A stretch of 39,476 nucleotides of DNA from Burkholderiaceae bacterium (GTDB lineage: Bacteria; Pseudomonadota; Gammaproteobacteria; Burkholderiales; Burkholderiaceae_B), in contig JARXAG010000199.1 of NCBI GenBank assembly GCA_029866055.1, positions 1-39,476 on the forward strand, read 5' to 3'. The position numbers and the translations under genes were made by a program. Shown piece by piece: positions 16,981 to 25,119 of the stretch. The first letter of the stretch is position 1; every line of letters begins with the position of its first letter. The notes beneath the pieces are model-generated. The model did no database searches. It was not told the DNA's origin and saw only the letters and a program-made list of their open reading frames with translations.

Positions 16981-18000
16981 ATGGCAACGGTTAAACAAGG
17001 CAAGGCTTTAAATATTAAAGAGTCACGGATTCTGATCGCTGGCGCTGCCAGCCTGGTGGGTTCGCACACTGCAGATTTGTTACTCAAAGAAGGTGCTCGC
17101 GAAGTTCTTCTTCTGGATAACTTCTCGTTTGGCTCGATGGATGCCATCGCCCACTTGCAAAATGATCCGCGTATCAAAATCGTGCGTGCAGATTTAATGC
17201 GCTTGCCTGATTTATTAGATGCGACTAAAGGCGTAGACGGTGTGGTGCATCTGGCCGCTTACATGACCTTAGGGTTTTCGCAAACGCCCTGGCAAGCAGT
17301 CGATGTCAACATCCGCGGTGCACAAAACATGCTTGAAGCTTGCCGTGTCAATCAAGTGAAAAAAGTTGTGTTCGCGTCGTCGAATGCGGTGTACGGCTAT
17401 GGGACGGGTATCAAAGGTGCCTTGCATGAAGAGACCCCCTTTTATTCTGTCGGTGCGCCGCCCGCCGCGATTTTGTACGGGGCGTCAAAAATTATGGGCG
17501 AGCAGTTGTGTCGTCACTATTACCAAAGCGCAGGTCAAGATTACGTGGTGTTGCGTTATTCAACCGTGTACGGCGAGCGCCAACACTATCGCGCTGCCAA
17601 CTCGTTGTACATCATGGAAACCTACGACCTTGTAAAAAACGGTCAGGCGCCTGTCTTGCCTGGTGATGGTACTGACACCAAGCACTTTGTCCATGTCTCA
17701 GACGTTGCCCGTGCCAACATGGCCGCTTTGCAAAGTACTGCGACCGATGTGGCGGTCAACGTGTCTGGCCCAGCCCCCATCACGACAGGCGAGCTCGTTC
17801 AATTGGTACTTGAGTATTGCAAAAGCTCGCTTAAACCAGAGATTCGTCCCGATCCTCCGGGCAAAGTTCGCTTAACCTCAGGTGGCGCATTTCATATCCC
17901 ACATGACAAAGCCGGCGAAGTCATTGGCTGGAAACCTGTCGTCACCATGAAAGAGGGTGTGACTCGTTTGTTGGCGTGGCTTGAACAACAAAACAAATAA
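16981..18000 (+). CDS. NAD-dependent nucleotide-sugar epimerase/dehydratase family protein
   Basis: A 339-residue extended SDR starting MATVKQGKALNIKESRILIAGAASLVGSH. The cofactor motif is the variant GAASLVGS instead of GxxGxxG. VVHLAAYM follows, then catalytic YxxxK in LYGASKIMGEQLCRHYY, then VLRYSTVYGERQHY. This layout matches UDP-glucose 4-epimerase / UDP-glucuronate-type enzymes. It may interconvert a nucleotide sugar, but homologues of this type next to Bug proteins are often involved in catabolism of other carbonyl compounds. It sits 81 bases before a Bug/TctC receptor on the same strand. The substrate is not determinable. Confidence 0.85.
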   Translation: MATVKQGKALNIKESRILIAGAASLVGSHTADLLLKEGAREVLLLDNFSFGSMDAIAHLQNDPRIKIVRADLMRLPDLLDATKGVDGVVHLAAYMTLGFSQTPWQAVDVNIRGAQNMLEACRVNQVKKVVFASSNAVYGYGTGIKGALHEETPFYSVGAPPAAILYGASKIMGEQLCRHYYQSAGQDYVVLRYSTVYGERQHYRAANSLYIMETYDLVKNGQAPVLPGDGTDTKHFVHVSDVARANMAALQSTATDVAVNVSGPAPITTGELVQLVLEYCKSSLKPEIRPDPPGKVRLTSGGAFHIPHDKAGEVIGWKPVVTMKEGVTRLLAWLEQQNK

Positions 18001-18081
18001 GGCAAAAGGCCAAATCCCATACGGCGACCAGAGAAGATTGATTCAGTCGCAGAGATAATCCCTTAGGCAACAGAGAAGAAG

Positions 18082-19077
18082 ATGAAACATATATTTGCAA
18101 AAACAATGATTCAAACCACCTTTGGCTTGTTGGTGGCCTCGGTGTTGGGTTTGGGCAGCTTGACCAAGACCTACGCGGCTGAGTTTCCTGAAAAAGCCGT
18201 GACGATTATTGTGCCTTACCCTGCTGGCGGTGCGACCGACGTGATTGCTCGGCTAATTGCTGAAAAATTGCCAGCAGTGTGGGGGCAGCAGGTGGTGGTT
18301 GCCAATCGCCCTGGGGCTGGTACGACTGTAGCCGCTGAAGCCGTAGCGCGCGCGCCTGGCGATGGCTATATGTTGTACATGACGACCGCGGCTCACACGA
18401 TTAGCGCCAGTCTGTATAAAAAACTTAACTACGACCCGATTAAAGACTTTGCACCGATCACCCTTGTGTCAACCATCCCATTGGTGTTGGTGACGACGGC
18501 GGCGCTGCCGGTCAATACAGTACCCGAATTGGTGGCTTACGCTAAGGCACAAAAAAATGGCTTGTCGATGGCCTCGACAGGCAATGGTACCCCCCAGCAT
18601 CTGACCGGTGAGCTCTTTAAAGCGAAGACCGGGGTCCCTTTCGTGCACGTGCCTTACAAGGGCGATGCGCCGATGTTGACCGATTTGATCGGAGGGCAGG
18701 TGCAGGTGGCGTTTGTGACCTTGTCTGCAGCGTTGCCGTATATTAAGTCGGGTAAGTTGCGCGCGATTGCCTTGGCGCATCCAACTCGGGTCGACGCGCT
18801 GGCTAATGTGCCAACAATGACCGAGGCTGGTATGCCTGGCTTTAATGCGGCGACTTGGTTTGGTTTGTATGGTCCTGGGACGATGTCAAAAGAGTTACGG
18901 CAAAAAATCTATCAAACCGTACAGCGCATCGTGGCCGAACCAGGTATGCAGAAACGCTTGCTTGAAATGGGCGGAGAAATCAACAACAGTTCACCCGACG
19001 CTTTTCAGAAGGTGATCGATGCTGAAGTTAAAAACTGGGCTGAGGCAGTCAAGTTGTCTGGCGCCAGTGTGGATTAG
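18082..19077 (+). CDS. Bug/TctC-family periplasmic solute-binding receptor
   Basis: A 331-residue tripartite tricarboxylate transporter receptor (Bug family). A Sec signal peptide (about 32 residues, ending TYAA) is followed by the family opening EFPEKAVTIIVPYPAGGATDVIARLIAEKL. Further signatures are VVANRPGAGTTVAAE, DGYMLYMTT, YDPIKDFAPITLVS and VPYKGDAPMLTDLIGGQVQVAF. The protein binds a small organic acid or similar ligand in the periplasm. No TctA/TctB membrane genes are in the window, as is common for orphan Bug proteins in Alcaligenaceae. A purine-rich AGAGAAGAAG ribosome site precedes the ATG. The upstream epimerase may act on the same compound, but this is inference. Confidence 0.95.
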   Translation: MKHIFAKTMIQTTFGLLVASVLGLGSLTKTYAAEFPEKAVTIIVPYPAGGATDVIARLIAEKLPAVWGQQVVVANRPGAGTTVAAEAVARAPGDGYMLYMTTAAHTISASLYKKLNYDPIKDFAPITLVSTIPLVLVTTAALPVNTVPELVAYAKAQKNGLSMASTGNGTPQHLTGELFKAKTGVPFVHVPYKGDAPMLTDLIGGQVQVAFVTLSAALPYIKSGKLRAIALAHPTRVDALANVPTMTEAGMPGFNAATWFGLYGPGTMSKELRQKIYQTVQRIVAEPGMQKRLLEMGGEINNSSPDAFQKVIDAEVKNWAEAVKLSGASVD

Positions 19078-19103
19078 AGACCCAGAGATCACGCACGTTG
19101 CGC

Positions 19104-19136
19104 GCACAAAGGTCGCCTAAGTGCGATTGTTTGTGC
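19104..19136. terminator. inverted repeat between convergent Bug gene and ruvA
   Basis: GCACAAA (19104-19110) pairs with TTTGTGC (19130-19136), with an internal CTAAG/CTTAG pair also possible, directly before the ruvA stop and about 27 bases after the Bug stop. Position suggests shared transcription termination; no strong T-run is present. Confidence 0.3.
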
Positions 19137-19709
19137 TTAGCGTGACAAGCTCTTTAGCGCGAGTCTGATGCCATCAGATACGCTCACGCCCTCTGGAAGC
19201 GTTTTTAGTGCCGTGAGTGACTCACGCTCTGAATAGCCTAACGCGGTCAAGGCGTGTAGCACGTCTGTTTGGTTGCCCGCCGAGACGCTAGGGGTCGCGC
19301 CTAAGTCGGCGCCGAGTTTGCCTTTCATTTCGAGCAGCAGGCGCTGAGCAGTTTTTGTACCAATGCCAGGGATGCGAGTGAGGCGAGCCGGCTCTTGTAG
19401 CGTGATGGCCTGAGCTAGATCCGCCACCGACATACCCGATAACACTGCGAGCGCCGTGCGCGCGCCAATGCCGCTCACTTTCACGAGCTCGCGAAACGCT
19501 GCGCGTTCTTGCGCACTTGAAAAGCCAAACAGAATATGTGCATCTTCGCGAACGGTCAGGTGTGTCAGGATTGTGACCTGCGCGCCAAGTTCAGGCAGCG
19601 CATAAAACGTCGTCATTGAGACATCGATTTCGTAGCCAACCCCTTGCACATCTAAACCGATGCGTGGCGGCATTTTTTCGTACAAGGTACCCGTGAGTCG
19701 ACCGATCAT
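19137..19709 (-). CDS. ruvA: Holliday junction-binding protein RuvA
   Basis: A 190-residue RuvA starting at ATG 19709 ([28 protein letters not shown]). The N-terminal OB domain contains [16 protein letters not shown]. The two helix-hairpin-helix motifs are [19 protein letters not shown] and [23 protein letters not shown]. The small C-terminal domain III that touches RuvB ([22 protein letters not shown]) is intact. It forms a tetramer on junctions and loads RuvB. It follows ruvC by 16 bases and is the last gene of the ubiH-to-ruvA run. The usual next gene, ruvB, is missing here and lies at 13713-14777. Confidence 0.97.
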   Translation of the reverse strand: MIGRLTGTLYEKMPPRIGLDVQGVGYEIDVSMTTFYALPELGAQVTILTHLTVREDAHILFGFSSAQERAAFRELVKVSGIGARTALAVLSGMSVADLAQAITLQEPARLTRIPGIGTKTAQRLLLEMKGKLGADLGATPSVSAGNQTDVLHALTALGYSERESLTALKTLPEGVSVSDGIRLALKSLSR

Positions 19710-19725
19710 GATTGTGTTCCTTGAG

Positions 19726-20277
19726 TTAGCCCAGTAGTCGTCCGCCGCGTACGCGCGTACGGCCACGTGCGGTGCGCTGCTGATAGCTAGTCACACCGAG
19801 TTTTTCAGCTAGAGGGCTGACATGCGCGTGGCAGATTGCGCAAGCGAGCGCGTCAGCGGAATCGGGTGCGGGCACACCATCGAGCGATAACAGACGCTGC
19901 ACCATCATTTGTACTTGTTCTTTCGCGGCCCGTCCGGCACCCACAACTGATTTTTTAATTTGTAGAGCGCTGTACTCAAACACGGCTAAATCTCGGTCTG
20001 CTAGCGCGCAAAGTGCTGCCCCACGGGCCTGACCCAGCAACAAGGTAGTTGCTGGATTGGTATTCATGAACACAATCTCTAGGGCAGCCACATCCGGTTG
20101 TGTGTCTTCAACGACCTGGCGTAGGTTGTCGAGAATCACTTTAAGTCTCAGAGGTAGCGTGATGTCGGTGGGTACGACGATCGTGCCACTCGCGACATAG
20201 GTCAGACGCGAGCCAACCAAATCAATCACGCCAAATCCCGTGCGGCGCAAGCCCGGGTCAACGCCTAAGATGCGCAT
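19726..20277 (-). CDS. ruvC: Holliday junction endonuclease RuvC
   Basis: A 183-residue RuvC starting at ATG 20277 ([19 protein letters not shown]); an upstream GTG at 20289 is possible but less likely. The four catalytic acidic residues are visible: Asp in LGVDPG, Glu in [10 protein letters not shown], and the two Asp in [16 protein letters not shown]. The conserved FVNTNP-like stretch reads [17 protein letters not shown]. It cuts Holliday junctions as a dimer. The Arg-rich tail ([13 protein letters not shown]) is a few residues longer than in E. coli. It lies 43 bases after purH. Confidence 0.97.
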   Translation of the reverse strand: MRILGVDPGLRRTGFGVIDLVGSRLTYVASGTIVVPTDITLPLRLKVILDNLRQVVEDTQPDVAALEIVFMNTNPATTLLLGQARGAALCALADRDLAVFEYSALQIKKSVVGAGRAAKEQVQMMVQRLLSLDGVPAPDSADALACAICHAHVSPLAEKLGVTSYQQRTARGRTRVRGGRLLG

Positions 20278-20320
20278 ACGCTTTTGCACCCAGGGCGTTG
20301 AACTGTCATGATTGTGCGAT

Positions 20321-21910
20321 TTAATGCCTAAAGTGACGCATGCCAGTGAGCATCATCACGATGCCGCGCTCGTTGGCGGCAGCGATGACCTCATCATCTC
20401 GCATGCTGCCACCCGGTTGAATCACGCAGGTCGCGCCGGCATCAATCACAACATCTAAGCCGTCGCGAAACGGAAAGAACGCATCAGACGCCACCGCCGA
20501 ACCTTTGAGGGTCAGGCCCGCGTTTTCGGCCTTGATTGAGGCGATGCGCGCTGAATCAATGCGGCTCATTTGCCCAGCGCCTACGCCTAAGGTCATGCCT
20601 TCGCCACAAAAGACGATGGCATTTGATTTCACAAACTTGGCGACCTTCCAGGCAAACAGCAAATCGCTCAGCTGTGCTGAGGTGGGTTGTTTGCGAGTGG
20701 CTACCTTCAGATCACTTGCTTGCACGGTGTGCGAGTCAGGCGTTTGCACCAGCCAGCCACCACCCACACGCTTCACATCGATATCGTTTTGTCCATCACC
20801 CATCGGCACTTGCAAGACCCGAACGTTTTTCTTGGCAGTTAAAAACTCGAGCGCCGCTTTGTCGTAGGCGGGTGCGAGTAAGACCTCGACAAATTGATTG
20901 CTGATTGCCTTGGCGCAGGCCAAATTGACGGTGCGATTAAAGGCAATGATGCCGCCAAAAGCTGAGGTGGGGTCTGTTTTAAAGGCTTTGAGATAGGCGT
21001 CAACGGCTTTGTCAGCCACAGCCACGCCACACGGATTGGCATGTTTGACGATGACGCAGGCGGGCTCGGCAAAGCTGCGTACACAATCCCAGGCGGCATC
21101 AGAGTCGGCGATGTTGTTATACGACAGCTCTTTGCCCTGCAGTTGTACGAAGTTGCCTAGCAGGCCCGCGGGGCAAGTTGGGTCGACATAAAACGCCGAG
21201 CGTTGCTGGGCGTTTTCACCATAGCGCAACACTTGTTGTTGGTGCACTTGCAGAGTGAGCGTATTGGGCCAGGTGGTGCGCTCAGGGACTGCGTCTTGTG
21301 CAGGCTCAGGCGCGACCAGGCTACTCAGGTAGGCCGCAATCGCACCATCGTAAGCGCTGGTGTGTGCATAGACCTTGGTGGCCAGTGCTAAGCGCAGCCC
21401 GTACGACGTGTCGCCCGTGGCATCCATTTCTGTTAAGACGCGTGGGTAATCAGCAGGGTCGATGACCACGGTGACGCCACCCGCTTCGGTGCCATGATTT
21501 TTTGCAGCTGCACGCAACATCGCGGGCCCACCAATATCGATGTTTTCGACGGCATCAGCGAAGCTGCAATCAGGCTTGGCAACAGCCGCACGAAAGGGAT
21601 ACAGATTGACCACGAGCAGGTCGATACGCTCAATGCCATGCTCTAAGAGGGTTTGCAAATGCTCTGGGCTATCGCGTCGAGCGAGCAGCCCACCATGAAT
21701 CTTCGGGTGAAGAGTTTTGACCCGACCATCAAGAATTTCAGGCGAGCCCGTGTGCTGTGCCACTTCGGTCACCGTCAAGCCGGCTTGGGCCAATAATTTT
21801 GCCGTGCCGCCAGTCGAGAGTAGTCGTACACCTCGCTTAGCAAGTGCTTTGGCAAAATCGACGATGCCCGCTTTATCTGAAACGGAGAGAAGTGCAGTTT
21901 GAATAGTCAT
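20321..21910 (-). CDS. purH: bifunctional AICAR formyltransferase / IMP cyclohydrolase PurH
   Basis: A 529-residue enzyme doing the last two steps of purine synthesis (AICAR to FAICAR to IMP). The N-terminal MGS-like cyclohydrolase domain begins [19 protein letters not shown] and includes [11 protein letters not shown] and [18 protein letters not shown]. The formyltransferase domain carries [47 protein letters not shown] and [12 protein letters not shown]. All are canonical. Its ATG overlaps the fis stop (ATGA), so it is coupled to fis. Length is typical. Confidence 0.98.
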   Translation of the reverse strand: MTIQTALLSVSDKAGIVDFAKALAKRGVRLLSTGGTAKLLAQAGLTVTEVAQHTGSPEILDGRVKTLHPKIHGGLLARRDSPEHLQTLLEHGIERIDLLVVNLYPFRAAVAKPDCSFADAVENIDIGGPAMLRAAAKNHGTEAGGVTVVIDPADYPRVLTEMDATGDTSYGLRLALATKVYAHTSAYDGAIAAYLSSLVAPEPAQDAVPERTTWPNTLTLQVHQQQVLRYGENAQQRSAFYVDPTCPAGLLGNFVQLQGKELSYNNIADSDAAWDCVRSFAEPACVIVKHANPCGVAVADKAVDAYLKAFKTDPTSAFGGIIAFNRTVNLACAKAISNQFVEVLLAPAYDKAALEFLTAKKNVRVLQVPMGDGQNDIDVKRVGGGWLVQTPDSHTVQASDLKVATRKQPTSAQLSDLLFAWKVAKFVKSNAIVFCGEGMTLGVGAGQMSRIDSARIASIKAENAGLTLKGSAVASDAFFPFRDGLDVVIDAGATCVIQPGGSMRDDEVIAAANERGIVMMLTGMRHFRH

Positions 21911-22143
21911 ATAAGCTTGTGCGCCAACAGTTTTTTTCGAAGAGTATTACGCGTCACGCCCAACATCAGGGCGGCACGAGATTGATTGTTGTTCGCCCGT
22001 TGCATGGCAACTTCTAACAGGGGGCGCTCGACGCAGCCGATCACCATGTCGTAGAGGTCGTTGGGCTCGGTATCGCCCAGATCGGCAAAGTAACTGTCAA
22101 GACTCGAGCGTACCGCTTCATCAAGGATATTGTTTTTTTTCAT
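21907..22143 (-). CDS. fis: Fis-family nucleoid DNA-binding protein
   Basis: A 78-residue Fis-type protein with the C-terminal helix-turn-helix [25 protein letters not shown] and the preceding dimerisation helices [13 protein letters not shown]. It is shorter than enterobacterial Fis (98 residues), as usual in betaproteobacteria, which lack most of the N-terminal arm. It bends DNA and regulates many promoters. The gene follows dusB by 11 bases and overlaps purH by 4, reproducing the widespread dusB-fis operon with a beta-proteobacterial purH extension. Confidence 0.93.
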   Translation of the reverse strand: MKKNNILDEAVRSSLDSYFADLGDTEPNDLYDMVIGCVERPLLEVAMQRANNNQSRAALMLGVTRNTLRKKLLAHKLI

Positions 22144-22154
22144 GAGATAGCCCT

Positions 22155-23201
22155 TCAGGCTGCGTGCAGGTATGGCGAACTAAGACCATGATTGTCGCAG
22201 GTTGCGGCCCGACTGTCAGCGTCAGCGGCCGCCTGCGCTAAAAACCAGAGGTCGACAGCTGCAAATTGCTCGGCGGTGGTGTCAAGCCGGTTGATATGGT
22301 CGGCCAGTGCGACGCCGTTGGGCAGACCGCTGACATACCAGCCGATGTGTTTACGCGCGGTTTTGACCCCGACGCTTTCGCCGTAAAACTGATAATGATC
22401 TGCCAGGTGATGGAGTAACAACTCTCGCATTTCTGTCCAGGTGGGGGGCGCTAGAGTTTGGCCCGTACGCAGAAAATGATCAATTTCTCTGAAAATCCAT
22501 GGACGGCCTTGCGCCGCTCGCCCAATCATGACGGCATCGGCTCCCGTGTAAGCGAGCACGCTGCGGGCTTTTTGAGGGCTATCGATATCGCCGTTTGCCA
22601 CGACCGGAATTGAAATACTGGCTTTGACTTCGCGAATGGTGTCGTATTCGGCCTCGCCGAGATACAGATCTGCGCGGGTACGCCCATGCAGGGTGAGCGC
22701 GGCAATGCCCGTCTCTTGCGCCAAATAGGCAATGCGCAGCGCATTACGATGCTCGCGATCCCAGCCCGTGCGCGTTTTGAGTGTGACGGGTATCCCCAGA
22801 GGCGTGCAAGCGTTCACCACCGTTTCAAGAATTTTTGCCACAAGATCTTCGTGGCGCAACAGCGCCGAGCCTGAGGCGACATTGCACACTTTTTTGACCG
22901 GGCAGCCCATGTTGATGTCAATGACTCGGGCGCCCTTGCCGATATTAAAAACAGCGGCCTGCGCCATCATTTGTGGATCGGCGCCGGCAATTTGAACCGA
23001 AACGGGATCGCTTTCGCCATCGTGATTCAGGCGGCGCGAAGACTTAACCGTTTGCCACAATTGTGGATTGCTTGCCGCCATTTCAGAGACGGCATAGCCC
23101 GCCCCCAGGCGCTTGCATAATTGGCGAAACGGACGGTCTGTTACCCCAGCCATCGGGGCGACAAAAACGTTGTTCGTGAGAGACCAAGGGCCGATATTCA
23201 T
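22155..23201 (-). CDS. dusB: tRNA-dihydrouridine synthase DusB
   Basis: A 348-residue FMN-dependent TIM-barrel enzyme that reduces uridines to dihydrouridine in tRNA. The opening VFVAPMAGVTDRPFRQLCKRLGAGYAVSEM and DINMGCPVKKVCNVASGSALL, with the catalytic Cys in MGCPVKKVC, are DusB signatures. TLHGRTR, VVANGDIDSPQ and ADAVMIGRAAQGRPWIF complete the FMN site. Its place directly before fis confirms the DusB assignment. The gene starts 28 bases after the ubiH stop. The C-terminal tail (about 40 residues, ending SSPYLHAA) is not conserved in pattern. Confidence 0.96.
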   Translation of the reverse strand: MNIGPWSLTNNVFVAPMAGVTDRPFRQLCKRLGAGYAVSEMAASNPQLWQTVKSSRRLNHDGESDPVSVQIAGADPQMMAQAAVFNIGKGARVIDINMGCPVKKVCNVASGSALLRHEDLVAKILETVVNACTPLGIPVTLKTRTGWDREHRNALRIAYLAQETGIAALTLHGRTRADLYLGEAEYDTIREVKASISIPVVANGDIDSPQKARSVLAYTGADAVMIGRAAQGRPWIFREIDHFLRTGQTLAPPTWTEMRELLLHHLADHYQFYGESVGVKTARKHIGWYVSGLPNGVALADHINRLDTTAEQFAAVDLWFLAQAAADADSRAATCDNHGLSSPYLHAA

Positions 23202-23229
23202 GGCTAAATTGTAACGCCTTGGCTTAGCG

Positions 23230-24390
23230 CTAAAGCCTGAGCCCTTGCAATAAATGGCGTGCCAGCGGTGCGCGTAGGGCCGGCAAAAGATCCATGCCCA
23301 AGAGTGCGAGACCAGCAGCGTGCTCGATCAACGGCAATTTTGTGGTGAAGACGCGCGAAAGCAGGTCGGTGAGGCGAACCGTGAGTTGACGATCAGGGCC
23401 GCGCAGCTTTTCATAGCGTTGCAAGGCGGCGCCGGGCATTTGCTCGGGGGCCACAAGCCAATCGCGCAAAGCCATCGCGAGCGTCGCGGCATCGCGCAAC
23501 CCTAAGTTCAATCCTTGCCCTGCGACAGGGTGAAGCGTTTGGGCCGCATTGCCGATCGCCACGCAGCGACCGTCAATCGTTTGAGGGCGCAAGGTCATTG
23601 CCAGGGGCACGCACGCAACAGAGCCCTCAACCGTGAGCGTACCTAGCCTCGAACCAAACATTTCGGTGAGCGCGTGCGAAAAGTGTTCGGGCGCTAACGC
23701 TTGCAGACCCTGGGCTCGTTCAGGTGAACAGCACCAAACGATTGATTGTTCGCCTAGCGCTTCGGGGTGAGGCAACACCGCCAACGGGCCTTCGTTGGTA
23801 AAGCGTTCAAAGGCCCAGCCTGCCCGTGGTCTGCTCGCACGCGCACGAGTGAGTAGGGCATATTGAGTGTATTGGCGGGTGGGTTCAAGGCCCGCCAGCC
23901 CATCCGCGTGAACCACTAACTGTGCGCGCATGCGCCGTGATCCTTGTTCAATACTGACGCCTGCAGTATCTTGGCCAATCACGTGTGCGCTTTCGCCGTT
24001 TAAAACCTGTACACCGCTTGTTTCTAAAGCTTTGGTGAGCTTGTCGTAAAGTTGACCATAACGCACCACGCAGCCCAGTTCGGGCACGTCAAAGTCGTGA
24101 TGCCGGATCACAGTGCGGCCAAGGCGACCGCGTTGCGACACGTGAATGGTTTGTATCAGAGCCGCCTGCTGCGGCCAGGCCTTCAGGCTTTCAAGCAAGA
24201 CACGACTACCGTGATTGATTGCCAGCACGCGTGGATCAAGCTCAGGGCGATGGCCGTATTGCGAGGCGGTGTCGGTTTGCAATAAGACTATGCGCTCCGG
24301 TTGCGGCGCAAGTCGAGCGAGCAGTAAGGCTAATACGCTGCCCACGGGGCCGCCGCCTAAAATTGCCAAGTCAAAGTCTTGTGATTGCAT
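23230..24390 (-). CDS. ubiH: UbiH-type FAD-dependent ubiquinone-biosynthesis hydroxylase
   Basis: A 386-residue flavoprotein monooxygenase. The N-terminal FAD-binding motif is LAILGGGPVGSVLALLLARL, followed by the conserved DPRVLAINHGSRVLLESL. The central DG motif reads VVHADG, and the late motif is AIGNAAQTLHPVAGQGLNLGLRDAATLA, which matches the UbiH variant (Asn and Gln in place of the commoner Asp and His). UbiH hydroxylates the ring during ubiquinone synthesis. It opens the dusB-fis-purH-ruvC-ruvA run. In related Burkholderiales pepP lies directly upstream; here a TM2 gene on the other strand has been placed between them. Confidence 0.88.
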   Translation of the reverse strand: MQSQDFDLAILGGGPVGSVLALLLARLAPQPERIVLLQTDTASQYGHRPELDPRVLAINHGSRVLLESLKAWPQQAALIQTIHVSQRGRLGRTVIRHHDFDVPELGCVVRYGQLYDKLTKALETSGVQVLNGESAHVIGQDTAGVSIEQGSRRMRAQLVVHADGLAGLEPTRQYTQYALLTRARASRPRAGWAFERFTNEGPLAVLPHPEALGEQSIVWCCSPERAQGLQALAPEHFSHALTEMFGSRLGTLTVEGSVACVPLAMTLRPQTIDGRCVAIGNAAQTLHPVAGQGLNLGLRDAATLAMALRDWLVAPEQMPGAALQRYEKLRGPDRQLTVRLTDLLSRVFTTKLPLIEHAAGLALLGMDLLPALRAPLARHLLQGLRL

Positions 24391-24535
24391 TGTGGCATTT
24401 TATGCCAGTGTTAACGTTTGGCACGGAATAACCACTCATCAGGCATCAGGTGAACAGAGAGTCACCATGGATCAGGCATCACTTAGAAGTGGGCACCAAC
24501 TTGAGACGGATGTCACTCTGAACTAGTGCGTGTTC

Positions 24536-24541
24536 TACACT
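24536..24541 (+). promoter_or_regulatory. -10 box candidate for the TM2 gene, in the 24391-24657 spacer
   Basis: TACACT in GTTCTACACTAACGC, about 117 bases before the TM2 ATG. The 267-base spacer otherwise holds an 11-base direct repeat ATCAGGCATCA (24438 and 24471), a small GGTGA/TCACC palindrome (24449-24466) and the hairpin at 24545-24577. I see no small gene in it. No -35 element is evident. Confidence 0.3.
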
Positions 24542-24544
24542 AAC

Positions 24545-24577
24545 GCTGCTTTTGATGCGATTTTTGTTCAAAGCAGC
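24545..24577. other. stem-loop in the leader of the TM2 gene
   Basis: GCTGCTTTTGA (24545-24555) pairs with TCAAAGCAGC (24568-24577) with a single bulged T and a 12-base loop. A transcript from the TACACT box just upstream would carry it at its very 5' end, where it could affect mRNA stability. It could also be a weak terminator for read-through from pepP. No T-run follows. Confidence 0.5.
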
Positions 24578-24657
24578 AAGTTTGTCCCGAGCGAGCAAAC
24601 TCGACACCTCAGTGCGATCCGCTTTTAGTTCTTATCCTTAAAACGTTACAAAGCCTC

Positions 24658-25119
24658 ATGACTGCATCTTCTGCCCCACATTCAACGCCCACTGCGCGGT
24701 TTCGCCATAAAACGACGGTTGGTTTACTGGCTGCGTTGTTTGGCTGTGTCGGCGCGCACTGGTGGTACTTGGGGCGGCGCCACGCCTGGATGGTTAGTGT
24801 GCTGGGTGTTGCGCTGATGATTGCCAGTGCTTTTGCCGATATTTGGTACGAGAACCCGGCATTTTTTCTGTTGTTTATCCCGATTCTTGATGGCTTTATC
24901 GAGGCAGTTGTTTTATGCCTGATGAGCGATGCGAAGTTTGACGGTTTTTACAACGTTGGCTTGGTGCGCGAGCGCCCAAGCGGTTGGGGTGCAGTGTTGA
25001 TCGCGGGATTTACGTTGTTGATCGGTACCGTTGCGTTGATGTTTGGTATCGCGATGATCGTGATCTATGTGTGGACCGCGCTTGGGTGGCTGGATGGCTT
25101 TAATTTAAATTCGGATTAA
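24658..25119 (+). CDS. TM2-domain-containing membrane protein
   Basis: A 153-residue protein with the TM2 pattern: TTVGLLAALFGCVGAHWWYLGRRHAWMVSVLGVALMIAS, two hydrophobic helices with the characteristic Gly-x-His-aromatic-Tyr-x-Gly turn between them. Two more hydrophobic segments follow (AFFLLFIPILDGFIEAVVLCLM and GAVLIAGFTLLIGTVALMFGIAMIVIYVW), with a polar N terminus. Function of TM2 proteins in bacteria is unknown. The gene is on the plus strand between two minus-strand genes, pepP and ubiH; its stop overlaps the pepP stop by 4 bases tail to tail. It may be a later insertion into an ancestral pepP-ubiH operon. Confidence 0.8.
   Translation: MTASSAPHSTPTARFRHKTTVGLLAALFGCVGAHWWYLGRRHAWMVSVLGVALMIASAFADIWYENPAFFLLFIPILDGFIEAVVLCLMSDAKFDGFYNVGLVRERPSGWGAVLIAGFTLLIGTVALMFGIAMIVIYVWTALGWLDGFNLNSD

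Noticed and set aside
24215-24526. Plus-strand ORF of 103 residues reaching from ubiH into the spacer
   Set aside because: Two thirds lie antisense to ubiH and the remainder covers the short repeats. It has no ribosome site or domain.
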